A stretch of 64,000 nucleotides of DNA from positions 22,273,377 to 22,337,376 of the forward strand of contig CM060080.1 of NCBI GenBank assembly GCA_030533445.1. The letters run 5' to 3'. The notes below the pieces were generated by a model. The model ran no database searches. It was not told the origin of the DNA and was given only the letters and a program-made list of their open reading frames with translations. The position numbers were made by a program, and so were the translations under genes. The stretch comes from Cyprinodon diabolis. Its lineage: Eukaryota; Chordata; Actinopteri; Cyprinodontiformes; Cyprinodontidae. The stretch's first letter is position 1; each line of letters begins with the position of its first letter. Shown here piece after piece: positions 1 through 11,628 of the stretch.

Positions 1-149
1 TTCATCCAAAGCGACTTACAAAGCAGGCATTAGCATGAAGGGTCTTGCCTAAGGACCCACACTTGCAGCTCATTCCCCCCACGCTGATTCAAACCCTGGA
101 CCTCCTGTGAGCAAGTCGGGTGACTTACCACTTGAGCTAGCCACCAACT
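1..149 (-). repeat. tRNA-derived SINE fragment
   Basis: Read on the minus strand, this begins with a tRNA-like head: a TAGCTCAAGTGG A-box near 130-145 and a GGGTTTGAATC B-box near 90-100. It ends toward position 1 with the TTGTAAGTCGCTTTGGATGA motif common in teleost SINE and LINE tails. The tail is cut by the window edge. It is not a functional tRNA because no acceptor-stem pairing or CCA-side closure is visible. Confidence 0.7.
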
Positions 150-988
150 ACAAAATAAATGGTACTCATAGATCCTAACGATGTCTGGCCTTTGATGGAC
201 CAAGGTGGTGGGCTGGAGAGAGATGGTATTGGCTTAGCATTCTTAGGAGTGGCCACTGACTCCTGCATCTTACTAGTCAAGGCCAATTTCGAAACCTAAG
301 GTTTAACGGTGGAACATGTCAATGTCTTTTTAAAATCAATTTAATTAAATTAGGGTTTTTATCACCATTGTATTTAACTGGGTTTTTGCTTCTTCTTGCA
401 TTGTATTTCTCTTTGTGCAACTAAATTTCCATCATCCATCAACTAAACATCCATCAATTAATTCAGAAAGGACAAAAACCAACTAAATAGTATCTCTGAT
501 ACAAAGTAATCTGAGTAACTGTGTCAAAGGCACACAAATAAATTCTGAAAAAGAAGAGACAGAAAATCAAACCAGATAAACCAAAATAAAACAGAAGACT
601 ACAAAATGAGAGACACTGTCTCTTTAGGTTCAAACTAAAGATAAATAATTTGTTTAAGCAATGAATGGAAAATAATAAACTTCAACATACAAATTTAAGA
701 AGCAAGAGTGTGGTGCAAGTGCAGAGGGCAGGGATCAGCTTAACCTCCACCCCCCTTTCGCTAAAAATATTTCAGAATGATACAGTGCTACTGGATAATA
801 TGTAAATGCTAGCAGAAGTCTGCTGTTTACCCCGCATTTTAAGCTGCATTAAACAACTAGCACATGTTGCTGCAACAGAGTTATTGTTGGTGATTTGATC
901 TAATATGTATATCCTAATCTCTTCCAAATCCAAATCTCTAAATTGTTTTTATAACTCCATGGCAATATAAATGATATTTGTTTCCCAC
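150..988. other. slc4a11 intron, no gene seen
   Basis: AT-rich intronic sequence downstream of the last exon in the window. No further exon, RNA gene or recognised repeat was identified here. Confidence 0.6.
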
Positions 989-1198
989 CTTGAGAGGTTT
1001 ATGACTGCGGGGAACCGTCTCCTTCTTTCCCAGAGGAATGGGCTGCTGGTTTGCTGCAGTAAGCTGGTGCCTCTGGAAAACCAAAGCCTCCTTAAACTCC
1101 TCCTGCGTCTTTGTCTCTAACAGCTTCTGTCTGAAGGAGATGTCAGAGAACAGGGTGCCAAATGTCCTGCCCAGCTCCATTGCTGTCTTGGTGCTTTT
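989..1198 (-). CDS. slc4a11: slc4a11 exon (N-terminal cytoplasmic domain, last exon in window)
   Basis: Internal coding exon of 210 bp, 70 codons, phase 0 at both ends. On the minus strand it follows an acceptor (TTTCATAG) and runs from AAA to AAG before a GTGGGA donor. The peptide starts [19 protein letters not shown] and contains [18 protein letters not shown], closely matching the matching stretch of human SLC4A11 as I know it. SLC4A11 is a plasma-membrane (also reported mitochondrial) transporter of the SLC4 bicarbonate-transporter superfamily that mediates H+/OH- and ammonia-stimulated proton flux; loss causes corneal endothelial dystrophy in humans. This exon covers the end of the conserved cytoplasmic fold and the variable linker before the membrane domain. 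The following exon is not in the window. The donor is slightly non-consensus, so the 3' end is a little less sure than the 5' end. Confidence 0.9.
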
Positions 1199-3190
1199 CT
1201 ATGAAACACAGAAAACGAAGAAACCGATTAAGTTACACAGGCTATCATTAAGTTACATTAAATCACAGAACAAAATGTGTCCTGGAGATGCGAATCCAAT
1301 TTTTGCACAAGAAGTTTTACACAGAACTATTTTGAATGACATGACTGTTGAGTATACTTAAACAAAAACTTTTACTAATTAAGAGTTTGGGTTTAACTTT
1401 TCTTGACCATTAGATTACACACAGCAATTTGGTGAAATGCTGTTATAATAGAAGAATACATCATGTCCGACCTCAGAATGTTTCCTTCATACTCTCACTG
1501 ATGCATAGTTTCAAAGGTTTTTTCATACAGTAAAGCGATTCCTTTTGGCTGCTCACTACAGGGTAAGTCATCCTAACTCAGACACATCCTGTCAAAGATG
1601 GCGGGATTGTATAATTGTCTAGAATAGTACTTTTCATCATGACACACCTGAGACTAAAAAAATTAATAACATGATTGATCCGCTTAGTTTAAAAGATATA
1701 AATGAACCGGACGCCTGTTGGCCTGTTCACGGGGGCTGAAATAGAGGTTGACCAGAGATGGTCATTGTGACTATTAGCCAATCATTGGCCAACCCTATAA
1801 CCACCCCCACCAGTGATTGGTTGTTATGTGGATAAGATTATACAGAAGAAGCAGTTCCCCTATAAAAAAAGGGGGTGGCAGCAGTGAAACTCTCAAGCGG
1901 AACATCTAAATCATTTGTTCTTAATCCTGGTCCAGTAAGGAATGATTAACAGGCTTCTGCAGCACTTGATGGCTGCTTAGGAGGTCAATCAAGGGCAAAC
2001 ATTAGGATTAGGTGTGCTGCAACAGGGAGACATCTAAAACATGCAAAACCACTTTCTTCACTAATTTGACATTTTAATTCTTAGAATGTGAACCATAAAC
2101 TGATACCTGGTCAGGCCAATCATGCTATAGTATTTTGGTATAAGGCAGAAAATGTAGCTTTGACAAAAGCAAGAGCTGCCGACATGGCAGCCCTGAAGAC
2201 CACGTGTAGCTGCTGCTATTACATCTGTTTTTGTTGAAACCCACAATATCATCTTTGAAAGAGGAACAACTAAAGCATTAAAAGGCTTAACCTGGTGTGG
2301 TTTCTCTCATGGCGCCTGCTGACATTTTCTTTTGTTACCATGACTGACAAAAACCAAACTTTGGTAGGCGTCCTCTAGGCATCACTTGGCCAAATCAGCT
2401 CTGAGGTTTCTGCTGAAGGTCTGAGGAATAGTCTTCAAACTAATTCAATCAGGTAAACATATGTAATTGCAGTGTTTATTAGGGATTTGGAGAATGGGCG
2501 GTGTCAGGATCTGACGTGTTATGGGAATGGGCCAGTTCAGTGAAAAAACCTACAATTGAATGCTGGGAGAAAAATATCATTTAGGTAGTAAGAAACTAAT
2601 AAATGTATTTTAACGTTACAAATTTGTAAATAATACAAAACCTTTATTTTTTTTATAGTCTAAGGCAAGCTTTAAGTTTGGAAGCTTTAGATATTTGACA
2701 ACTTTTTATTTAACATAATCCTTTAGAGAAGGGGGTGTATGTGATCTCTATGTTTCTATATGTTTTTTATTAACTATCAGGAATATACTGATATATTCAT
2801 TATAAATCCATGTAAAGTCATCAATTTTTAACAAAATTTTAACTCACAAACAGGTGTGTAGGCACGCACAAATAAATTGATTAAAAACAAAAACAAATTT
2901 GCACAAAACAAGGTCAAACAATTTAATTGAAAATATTACAGATAACCCTTTGACGATAAAATATACTGTTTTTAAAAATACATTAGGAAAATGAAAAAAA
3001 AATTTTTTTTCTATAACTTTTTTATAAATACATGATCATATAAAATTCAATCTTCATTACTGACAGTGTAAATGCTCTTGTTCTAGGATTAATTTTCTTC
3101 CCTGGAACACTTTTCCTGTAAGTGTTTTCAAATGGCTTTCTGGACTTGATTGAAGAAATAGTTTGAGATTTCAAAATTAAGGTTATAAGG
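1199..3190. other. slc4a11 intron segment, no gene seen
   Basis: Start of the ~17.9-kb intron between the exons at 989 and 19140. It is mostly unique-looking AT-rich sequence. A less AT-rich patch at about 1690-1990 has no coding signal I recognise. Short open frames here lack known motifs. Confidence 0.55.
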
Positions 3191-3198
3191 ATATAAAT

Positions 3199-3907
3199 TA
3201 GGGATGCATGATGTTGGGATTTTGGCCGATATCCGATATCCCGATATTTTAAAACTCATGAAGCCGATAACCGATACCGATGTTAAAGCTGGACAAAAAT
3301 AAGTAGTCATTGAAAATAGCAGTTTTGTTCTCCATTTCTGACACTTTGAAAAATAATATACTCAAATATATTTTCATATGCTGATATCAAATTGATTTTT
3401 AAAAACGCGGTATCCATCTATTTTACTTTCAAAATCTCATGAAATTTCATCGTTCTGTTACAAACTCTCATGATATTTTGCAAATTCTTGTGAGATTTTG
3501 TTAGTAAAATAGATCAATACCGCGTCAATATATCAACATATAAAAATATGGCAAAATTTTGTGAATTTCCGGGGGATTATGTAGCATAACGATGACATAT
3601 AGCAATATTTCATTAGTAAAAAAGATTGATATGGTGTTTTTAAATGGCAATATATCAGCATATGAAGATATTGTGATATTTTAATGTATCAATATTTTTT
3701 CCCTTGTCTTTAGAAGTTTTTAAGTCTGTAAAAAAAAGTTTTTGAGGAAGAAGAAGTAGTATTTTATTTTATTTTTTAGACTTTAGAAACACAGAAGCTG
3801 ATCAAATATCGGGTTAAATATCGGTGGGGTGGCCGATGTCCGATATTCAGTTTTAAGGCCGATACAGGCCGATACCGATAGGGGGCCGATTATATCGTGC
3901 ATCCCTA
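3199..3907. mobile_element. Non-autonomous hAT-like element with 8-bp target duplication
   Basis: The element is 709 bp, starting TAGGGATGCATGAT and ending ATCGTGCATCCCTA, so its ends are inverted repeats. Subterminal arrays of GCCGATATCCGATAT and its complement occur at both ends. Flanking bases ATATAAAT (3191-3198) and AGATAAAT (3908-3915) match at 7 of 8 positions, as expected for an aged hAT 8-bp target-site duplication. No transposase is encoded, so it would depend on one supplied in trans. The TAGGGATGCA end type is common in fish genomes; the superfamily call rests on duplication length and ends. Confidence 0.75.
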
Positions 3908-3929
3908 AGATAAATGATCTCTTGGCATC

Positions 3930-4300
3930 TTCATTTAGAATATAATCTGATTAGTTGGTGCCAGAAGCTAAAATTAAGTGGCAATAACCACCTTATACTG
4001 AATGGGAACAAAACTAGAGAGAGATTATTTTAAGATTTCAGAAGAAACAGAAACAAGATGAATCCTATTAGCATAATGGGAGAAAAAGTGGAGGTGGTGA
4101 AGTAATATAAATACCTTGGTGTTTACCTGGACAATACACTTGACTGGAGACTCCACTGTGAAACTGTGTCTACAAGAAGGGACAGAGCAGATTGTACTTC
4201 CTAAGGAAGCTTTGGACCTTCATTGTTTGCAGCAAGATCATGCATATCCTCTATAAGTAGCCGTTGTATGTTAAACTTGTTCTAGTCCTGTAAATGTTTT
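3930..4300 (+). pseudogene. LINE reverse-transcriptase C-terminal fragment
   Basis: Degenerate plus-strand frames read NKTRERLF then, past a stop, DFRRNRNK, then GEKVEVVK, a stop, YKYLGVYLDNTLDW and later RRDRA. The order TKE-DFRR / VE-V--YKYLG--LD--L-W is typical of the region after the catalytic motif in teleost non-LTR retrotransposons of the Rex/L2 type. Several stops and a truncated 3' end show it is dead. The catalytic YADD region is absent. It directly follows the hAT-like element. Confidence 0.6.
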
Positions 4301-5538
4301 ACACAAGAAGAACGTTGTTGGCCTCCATTTCCAGTGTAAATCATTTCCTCATATGTAAATGGTCCTGGTTAACCCTGGTTTTTAAATAATAATAATAATC
4401 ATTTCAAAAACCAAAAATATTTTTGACAGTTGTCAAGTTAGCCATGTTAGCCAAATCTGGCTCTAAGAACAGTGAGAGCAGAATAGTGTAAAATAACAAA
4501 CAAAGAAACAGGCAAAATGTAATCCTTTTCTGTTGCTAGAGCTATTCCTTCATCCCTTCTAGACATTAATGGGTCATGGGAGAATAGGAGAGGGACTTGA
4601 GCAGCATCAACAGAAAATCTGAGACCATTTGTGGCCAAATTTGTGCAGTGACCTTACTCCAGCACAACTTGATGCGTGTACCATGTTCCACACTGACAGT
4701 AGACCAATGATGAATGGAAGACACTGCAGCACTGATGTCTCATGCTCAGATGAGTCAAGGTGGACAGACGGCATTTGCCAGATGTCGACTTCTATTTGAT
4801 ATTGGAGTTTTGATCCGTTATTTTGGCCATAGTTTTAAGAATGCCTTTTTTTAATGGCTGCCATTTTGTTTCCTTTAGGTGCATTAAAATAAATTAAAGT
4901 ATCTGAGATTATCTAAAATTTCATCTAAAAACAGTGATTGGTATCAATCAGTCTGGAAAGGGTAGAGAATAATTTTTAAGGTTTTGCTATACCAGAGAAT
5001 CATTCTTCGATAAAATATTCATAAATAGAGGAAAAAGGGGAAAATATCTCCTATGAGACCCAGTTGTGACCTTAAGCTCAACCGTCATAAGATTATACAG
5101 CAGGGCAATGATCAAAAGCCAACTGAGATGTTGTGGCATGAGCTTAAAAACGTTATTCTTGCTTGAAAGCCCAGAAAAGGACTGATATAAAATAATTCTG
5201 CAAAGAAAAAGATAAAATTTCCATCAAACCAAATGTTTGTTGGTGGTTGTTCCTTCCAGTGGAAATAAAACTACCGGTAGTTAATTTTCCATAAAGGCTA
5301 ATTTGGATAGCTAGTAAAAGAAACCAAAATTTTAAAATGGCATTTTGTATGTCATTGTTTGATGATCTGGGACATCCATATTTGCACAGTTTTAGCTGAG
5401 CAAAAGAATAAAAAAAAGACTTCACTGCAGAAATGTCCATCCCAAATCTTTGAAAAGAAGATTAATAATCGAACAGAATCTGTTCTTGCTTTGTATGTCG
5501 ACTATATGCCTGCTTTATCAGCAAAAACATAATTCATA

Positions 5539-5576
5539 ATTTCTTAGAAGAAAACAGATGTTTTCTTCTAAGAAAT
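5539..5576. repeat. Perfect 18-bp inverted repeat with 2-nt spacer
   Basis: The left arm ATTTCTTAGAAGAAAACA (5539-5556), a GA spacer and the right arm TGTTTTCTTCTAAGAAAT (5559-5576) pair without a mismatch. It is not part of any recognised element. It could fold as a cruciform or hairpin. Confidence 0.9.
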
Positions 5577-6722
5577 AATAAATAATAAATTTCCTTTGCA
5601 GGCATAATTCTTTTGACGCTAGGTGCATTACTGGGGCTGGTGAAGTGGGTAAATAAGCAGTAAAAATTATTTCAAAAGAAACAAGACAAGTTATGTTGCC
5701 TTGTTTTGTTCTAAAACAGCCCAAAGCCACTTCTACACAGAGTTCAGCTTAAGAGACTTGTGTGCCTGGTCATTATTAGAAGCCACACATAACGGAACAG
5801 ATTATTCCTTGACAATCCCTGGCAAAAATGAGCAGATGTCTATTTAGTTGTTTAATTTTGTCAAAGACACAAAACCATACTATACTCACTAAGTCGTCTG
5901 TGAGATTTAATTATTTTTTTCCCTCTTTCATACATTTTTTCCTGTTTGAGCACAGTAAAGCAACTTGTTACTGGTTACAATGATTTTCTTAAAGTGAGAA
6001 GGATGGCTTTAGTAATGTTTGATGTCTATGATCTGCTTTTTCGTTTTTGACAAAATCAGACTAAAGGAACATCCCCCGATGGGTAATTCCACCGTTTTTA
6101 ACAGGGGATCTATGAGCCATATAGAGCAGATGCATGGCTAAAAAAAGAAAATAGATGCATCAGACACACAAAAGGGGATTTGGATCCATCTCTTTGTGGA
6201 TAGCATACAGCACCAACCTGCATTTAAGTCTTATCACATGAGATACAGACTGTTAATGAGAATCGGGTCACAGGCCTTCACCTTAAAATAATTCACAATT
6301 ATTTGTAACAATAGACTTTCAGAAATATTTATTTTTGATATAACTACAATATATTAGAAACATTGTAAGCTTTTTACCTTTAATAAATTTACATAAAATA
6401 TTGCAACAGGGATGTTGCTATGTTGTTTTATGATGCAATAGGTAAATTATGTATGCTAGGTCCTATAGCTCTAGATCCATCAAGCATGCATTTCTGGTGA
6501 AAAAAAACTGGTGACTTCCATGGGTAAAAAATATAACAAAGGATGTATAAATCTTTAAGTAATTATGACTTTTTAGGTATAACAAACAACAATTTTTAGG
6601 ATAATGGGAACAATACTACATATTTACGGGGACATTTTTAAACGGGTTATGGTTCCCTTTAAGAAAAAGCATTTTAATGTCCACTAAGTACAGTATTCTC
6701 TTTTAATGTTTTTTTTTTTTCC

Positions 6723-6785
6723 ATTTACACCACTTTGAATGGTCTTGCCACTGAAATGTGGTATATAAATAAACTTGCCTTGGGT
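6723..6785 (+). repeat. LINE 3'-tail-like short repeat
   Basis: Sequence of the form CACTTTGAATGGTCTTGCC followed by an AAATGTGGTATATAAATAAAC stretch. A similar segment occurs at 30436-30500. Such tails are widespread in fish retroelement 3' ends. Assignment to a named family is not possible by eye. Confidence 0.4.
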
Positions 6786-7816
6786 ATAGATTTCCTCAAC
6801 ATACTGTATTTTTCTGCACCATTTCCTCCCTTTTGTGCTCTCTAGACAAAAGTAACCCTGCAAACCCTCTGTCGCTGCTCCAACTGTAAAAAAGAATCTC
6901 CAGCAGAGTTTCCCAGTGTGAAGGACAATGGAACAGCCATACTGGAAAGCAACAGTGGAAAAAGCTCTACAGAAACTGCTCTCATATTATAGTGAGAAAG
7001 ATCAGCATGTCGGTGAGAAAGAGATTTGAATAAAAGGGATCTAATGTTTTCATGTCAAGCAATTTTGTGGGTACCCCACTAATTAGAAAATGGGAATATC
7101 TATGGTTTACATTAAAACCATCAAATATCATAATTAGTGATTGTAATAGTTAATGTTTCTAAAGCTGCCATCCTAAATCAAATGCAAGGACTATACCACC
7201 TTTAAAGTACAAAAGCTTCTCTGAAATTTAACCAAATGTTTTTGTATACAAGACTTACTACTTCCTGATAATGTCGGAGACAAAAGGATACAAATAGCAT
7301 AGTCCCCAACTGGAGAAAAATCGAACACAGAAATCTCTAATGGTTCAGGAATCTACAGTCCTCGGCAGAAGGCTTTACTACGATTGCATATGGTTAACCA
7401 GCGGGTCTAAAAAAGTTATATAATAGCTTTATTTAACTTTTTTTTTTTTTATTCTAATTACGGCATTCTTTTAGTTTAGCATTTGTTATTTTTTGTCTTT
7501 TAAGCTTTGTTTTTGCTTAGTTTGTTAGTAAATATAGCCTGTGTATATTTACCATAACATGATGTGGTAGGCCAAAAGACTATTAGCGCAGAATCTGGGA
7601 ATATATAGTCTTATTTTATTGAAATCAACTGGATTTTAGTCTTTTTACTATGGGGCTAAGACGTGACTATGTGCCTTTAAAACATATTTTATCATGTTCC
7701 ACTCAAAAGAACTTGTTAATCAGAGCACTGAAATAATTGTAACATTTTCTAACAAGACATAGAAATAACTTTTCACAAATCATTTTTTCCCCATCATCAT
7801 AACTAAAACCAATTAA

Positions 7817-9936
7817 CCCTCCAAGGACTAACTTCTCTATGAGAGGATTTGATTCCTGAACTATTCAAGATATATGAAAAATTCCAAAAGTCCTGAAAAG
7901 CAGAGAAATAGAGCTTTCAGAGCACAGGTTGCGGTAGCTGCAGAATCTACCTTGTAACAGCTTGACAATTCCAGAGCAAGATTAACAGTTGCATGAGGAA
8001 GCTCACAAGAGCTAATTAGTGTGGTAACTCCTTAAGTAATTGGACAATTCAAACTATTCAAATGGTGTCTGAAAGCACAGAAGAGCTTTCAGACAGGATA
8101 CTGCACGAGATAGTAAACATTACGGTAATTACAACGTAAGTGAGGGAGATTTATTCTACAGGATTGTTGTTTGATGAGCGAGGCTGAAACAAACCACTGG
8201 AGTTCAAATACATCTAAATTCCCCCTTTATCCATGATTACATTTTTTCCCCCCACTTTTCTGATGAAGAGGTCATGAAAGTTCTTAGCATATATTCTAAT
8301 AAATATGCCAACAGCAACTTTCAAAGTGGGAAAAAAAAAACTTTCTTGGGAAGAGATTACTCTTGATGTGATGAGAGTATAGATTGGTTTGTTGCTGTTC
8401 ATGGCTTTGGTTGAGTTATCTAAGGTCTCAGACTTCTGGAGGACAAATTCCCTATGCCATGTCCAGAAATGTGTTCAGAGCAATCTCATCCAATTTGCAC
8501 ATGAGTAATCCAGCAGATGATGTGCCCAATGACCAGAAGAGAAGCTTTGCAGAGTACGACTGTCTTTACCGTGTAAAGGCGTCTCCTGGACCTTATGAGG
8601 AACCGCTGCATGTCTTTTTACCATCCAAAGCAAAACATTTCAGTGGATGGAAGGATGGTTGCCACGAAAGCAAGGATTGCTGTCAAGCAATATATGAAAA
8701 CCAAGCCAACCAAATGGGGGTTGAAATTCTTTGTGCTTTCTGATGTGAATTGCTACAGATTGATTTCACACTTTATCAGAGGAAATCAACATCAGGATAT
8801 ATGCTTTCCTTAAATGTGGTGATGTCGGTGATAAAGATTTCATGTTATCTGAACATTTTCTTTTTTTTGTGACAACTTTTAAACAAGCCCTCTTCTCTCC
8901 CATTGTCTAGTTTAACAGGGTTTCAGGACTTGTGGGACATTCTGGCAAGGAAGAGCTGGTGTTCCAACAACCACAGAAAGAGGGCATCACCGAAAGGCTC
9001 AATTCAATGGATCAGAGATGGCAAACTTCTATTTTTAAAATCAATGGATAAGAGAGGTCTCCATCTATTCAACTGTGCATTCTGGGTATGGAGAGGAGGT
9101 GGCAGAGACACCAGATTGACAACAGCAGAAGGTTCCCAGGTTCCAGGTGAAACAGGTTTGGTAAAGTATAACAAATACAAGGGAGGAGTGGATACATCTG
9201 ACCGGATGCTGAAAACAAACTCCACCAATAGAAGAACCAAAAGGCGACCAGTTTTCAAGCACTTCCTGGACTTCACTTTCCCCAATATCTTCATCCTTCA
9301 AAAGTAACTATGTGCCAGTCACCATCAGCTGCCTAAAACACGTCAGCAATCCCAGGAGGGGATTGCAGCATTTTCTCTTGGTGAGCCGCCGCAAAACATG
9401 TCCTATAGGAAACTGATAGAAAATAATTCCCCCATATCTACAAGCCAGTGCCAGAGGAAAGCACAAAGAGCCAGTATGGGGCAATGACAGTACGCTGTGT
9501 GCAAGAGGAGCAAAGGAGAGCGTGGGACTGCAGCTGGACAGGAACTACGTCAGGGATTACCACACCAGATTAAAATCCCCTAGAGTAAAATGACAAAATC
9601 AAGGAGAAAAAAGATAAATAAAATAAAAGGCCAGAATTGTTTTTTATATTATGTATTATAGTTCAACGTTTACATTGTTCAGTTGAAATTGCTTGGCCAT
9701 GTACCGTTGAAGTTTTTTTGAGACATAAACCTGAAAGATTTAACGGTTTTTGTTTTTTGCTCCACTTTCATTAGTTATTTTACAATCTTTTGTTGAGAGA
9801 ATTAAAGCAAATAAGCACAATACACTGAGAAACAAGGTTTTTTCTTGAAAAAAGACCAGAATTACACACACATTAAACTTTTTTTAAGTTTCACAGCCAT
9901 AAAGTTAAAAACATAACACATGTGGTCCTAAAAGGG
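7817..9936 (+). mobile_element. piggyBac-like element with TTAA target duplication
   Basis: The element is 2120 bp, flanked by TTAA at 7813-7816 and 9937-9940, the diagnostic piggyBac target. The left end CCCTCCAAGGACTAAC and the inverted right end CCCTTTTAGGACCACA are imperfect inverted repeats with conserved CCCT--- AGGAC. It encloses a degenerate plus-strand piggyBac transposase (8384-9350). The ends have diverged and the coding region is broken, so it is an old, inactive copy. Confidence 0.8.
8384..9350 (+). pseudogene. piggyBac-type transposase relic (PGBD-like)
   Basis: Three plus-strand frame segments together give the piggyBac transposase order. First, YAMSRNVFRAISSNLHMSNP (about 8450-8515). 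Second, in another frame, SVDGRM near 8640 and KQYMKTKPTKWGLKFFVLSD (from about 8685), matching the family block SVDESM...KQY-P-KPTKWGIK. Third, GSIQWIRDGKLLFLKSMDKR and KYNKYKGGVDTSDRML near 9170-9210. The GGVD-SD motif carries the third catalytic Asp (about 9191). In SVDGRM the first catalytic Asp remains but the usual Glu is Gly. At least two frameshifts separate the segments and the N-terminal quarter is unrecognisable. It could not encode an active enzyme. Confidence 0.8.
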
Positions 9937-10278
9937 TTAAATTTGTTATTTTTCTGATTCCTATTCATTCTACATAGTTTTTATTGACAGATGCCCATCT
10001 AATATTTCTATCAGAAACAAATCAGATTCATAAAATCTAATTGGCTAGCCCTGTAAATGTTCCTTCATAGATAAAGGGGGATGAAGCCCCCTCTAAAATT
10101 AGAAGCTTTAATACAGGATTGCTTATTTTACAATTACATGCTACATATTGTTACTGTATTTCATAAATCTCCAGAATATGAGAAAAAATACTGAATTAAT
10201 GACTGAAAGTCTAAAAATTCTTGCATATTATACATAAAATAACTTTAAGTACTGAAATAACCAACCAAAATGGAAATA

Positions 10279-11626
10279 CAGTGGGGCAATAAAGTATTTA
10301 GTCAGCCACCAATAGTGCAAGTTCTCCCACTCAAAAAAGATGAGAGAGGCCGGTAATTTTCATCATAGATATAGCTCAACTATGAGAGACAAAATGAGAA
10401 AAAAAAAAAATCCAGAAAATCACATTGTCTGATTTTTAAAGAATTTATTTGCAAAATATGGTGGAAAATAAGTATTTGGTCAGTTACAAACAAGCAAGAT
10501 TTCTGGCTCTCACAGACCTGTAACTTCTTCTGTAAGAGGCTCCTCTGTCCTCCACTCGTTACCTTCATTAATGGCACCTGTTTGAACCCGTTATCAGTAT
10601 AAAAGACACCTGTACACAACCTCAAACAGTCACACTCTAAACTCCACCATGGCCAAAACTAGAGAGCTGTCAAAGGACACCCGAAACAAAATTATAGACC
10701 TGCACCAGGCTGGGAAGTCTGAATCTGCAATAGGTAAACAGCTTGGTGTGAAGAAATCAACTGTAGGATCAATTATTAGAAAATGGAAAACGTACAAGAC
10801 CACCGATAATCTTCCTCGATCTGGGGCTCCACGCAAGATCTCACCCCGTGGGGTCAAAATGATCACAAGAACGGTGAGTAAAAATCCCAGAACCACACGG
10901 GGGGACCTAGTGAATGACCTGCAGAGAGCTGGGACCAAAGTAACAAAGGCTACCATCAGTAACACACTACGCCGCCAGGGACTCAAATCCTGCAGTGCCA
11001 GACGTGTCCCCCTGCTTAAGCCAGTACATGTCAAGGCCCGTCCCAAGTTTGCTAGAGAGCATTTGGATGATGCAGACGATGACTGGGAGAATATCATATG
11101 GTCAGATGAAACCAAAATACAACTTTTTGGTACACACCGCCCGGGTAACGAAGGAGAGGCTTCGTAAGAAGCATTTCAAGGTCCTGGAGTGGCCTAGCCA
11201 GTCTCTAGATCTCAACCCCATAGAAAATCTTTGGAGGGAGTTGAATGTCTGTGTTGCCCAGCGACAGCCCCAGAACATCACTGCTCTAGAGGAGATCTGC
11301 ATGGAGGAATGGGCCAAAATACCAGCAACAGTGTGTGAAAACCTTGTGAAGACTTACAGAAAACGTTTGATCTCTGTCATTGCCAACAAAGGGTATATAA
11401 CAAAGTATTGAGATGAACTTTTGTTATTGACCAAATACTTATTTTCCACCATATTTTGCAAATAAATTCTTTAAAAATCAGACAATGTGATTTTCTGGAT
11501 TTTTTTTCTCATTTTGTCTCTCATAGTTGAGGTATATCTATGATGAAAATTACCGGCCTCTCTCATCTTTTTAAGTGGGAGAACTTGCACTATTAGTGGC
11601 TGACTAAATACTTTTTTGCCCCACTG
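10279..11626 (+). mobile_element. Tc1/mariner element, family A, copy 1 (internally deleted)
   Basis: The element is 1348 bp with TA at 10277-10278 and 11627-11628. Its ends are CAGTGGGGCA and TGCCCCACTG, with inverted repeats of about 205 bp each (roughly 10279-10485 and 11425-11626). A complete relative at 45076-46680 is 1605 bp, so about 260 bp is missing here, all from the transposase core. The inverted repeats are intact, so it could in principle be mobilised in trans. It is oriented opposite to the other A copies. Confidence 0.93.
10649..11411 (+). pseudogene. Family A Tc1 transposase, core deleted
   Basis: It starts at ATG in CACCATGG (good Kozak context) with [20 protein letters not shown]. 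The N-terminal helix-turn-helix DNA-binding half (about residues 1-110) is intact, followed by [11 protein letters not shown] with the first catalytic Asp. After LFG the sequence jumps to the part encoding THRPGNEG, near 11130-11145, deleting about 260 bp that include the second catalytic Asp, and the reading frame shifts. The C-terminal part continues in another frame with [15 protein letters not shown] (third acidic residue) to GYITKY stop. The product would be a DNA-binding fragment at most. Confidence 0.9.
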
Positions 11627-11628
11627 TA

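Larger units (their letters stand above)
4301..7812. other. slc4a11 intron segment, no gene seen
   Basis: AT-rich intron. It holds a perfect 18-bp hairpin (5539-5576) and a short LINE-tail-like repeat (about 6723-6785), listed separately. A stretch near 4745-4775 can be read CSDESRW, recalling a transposase DDE motif, but it is too short to call. No exon or RNA gene recognised. Confidence 0.5.

Noticed and set aside
1..149. Functional tRNA gene
   Set aside because: Only A- and B-box-like segments are present and the sequence continues into a SINE body; acceptor-stem pairing is absent.
1038..1361. 107-codon plus-strand open frame opposite the slc4a11 exon
   Set aside because: Shadow of the minus-strand exon at 989-1198.
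4640..4800. Tc1-like transposase scrap around CSDESRW
   Set aside because: A seven-residue resemblance without flanking motifs is not enough.
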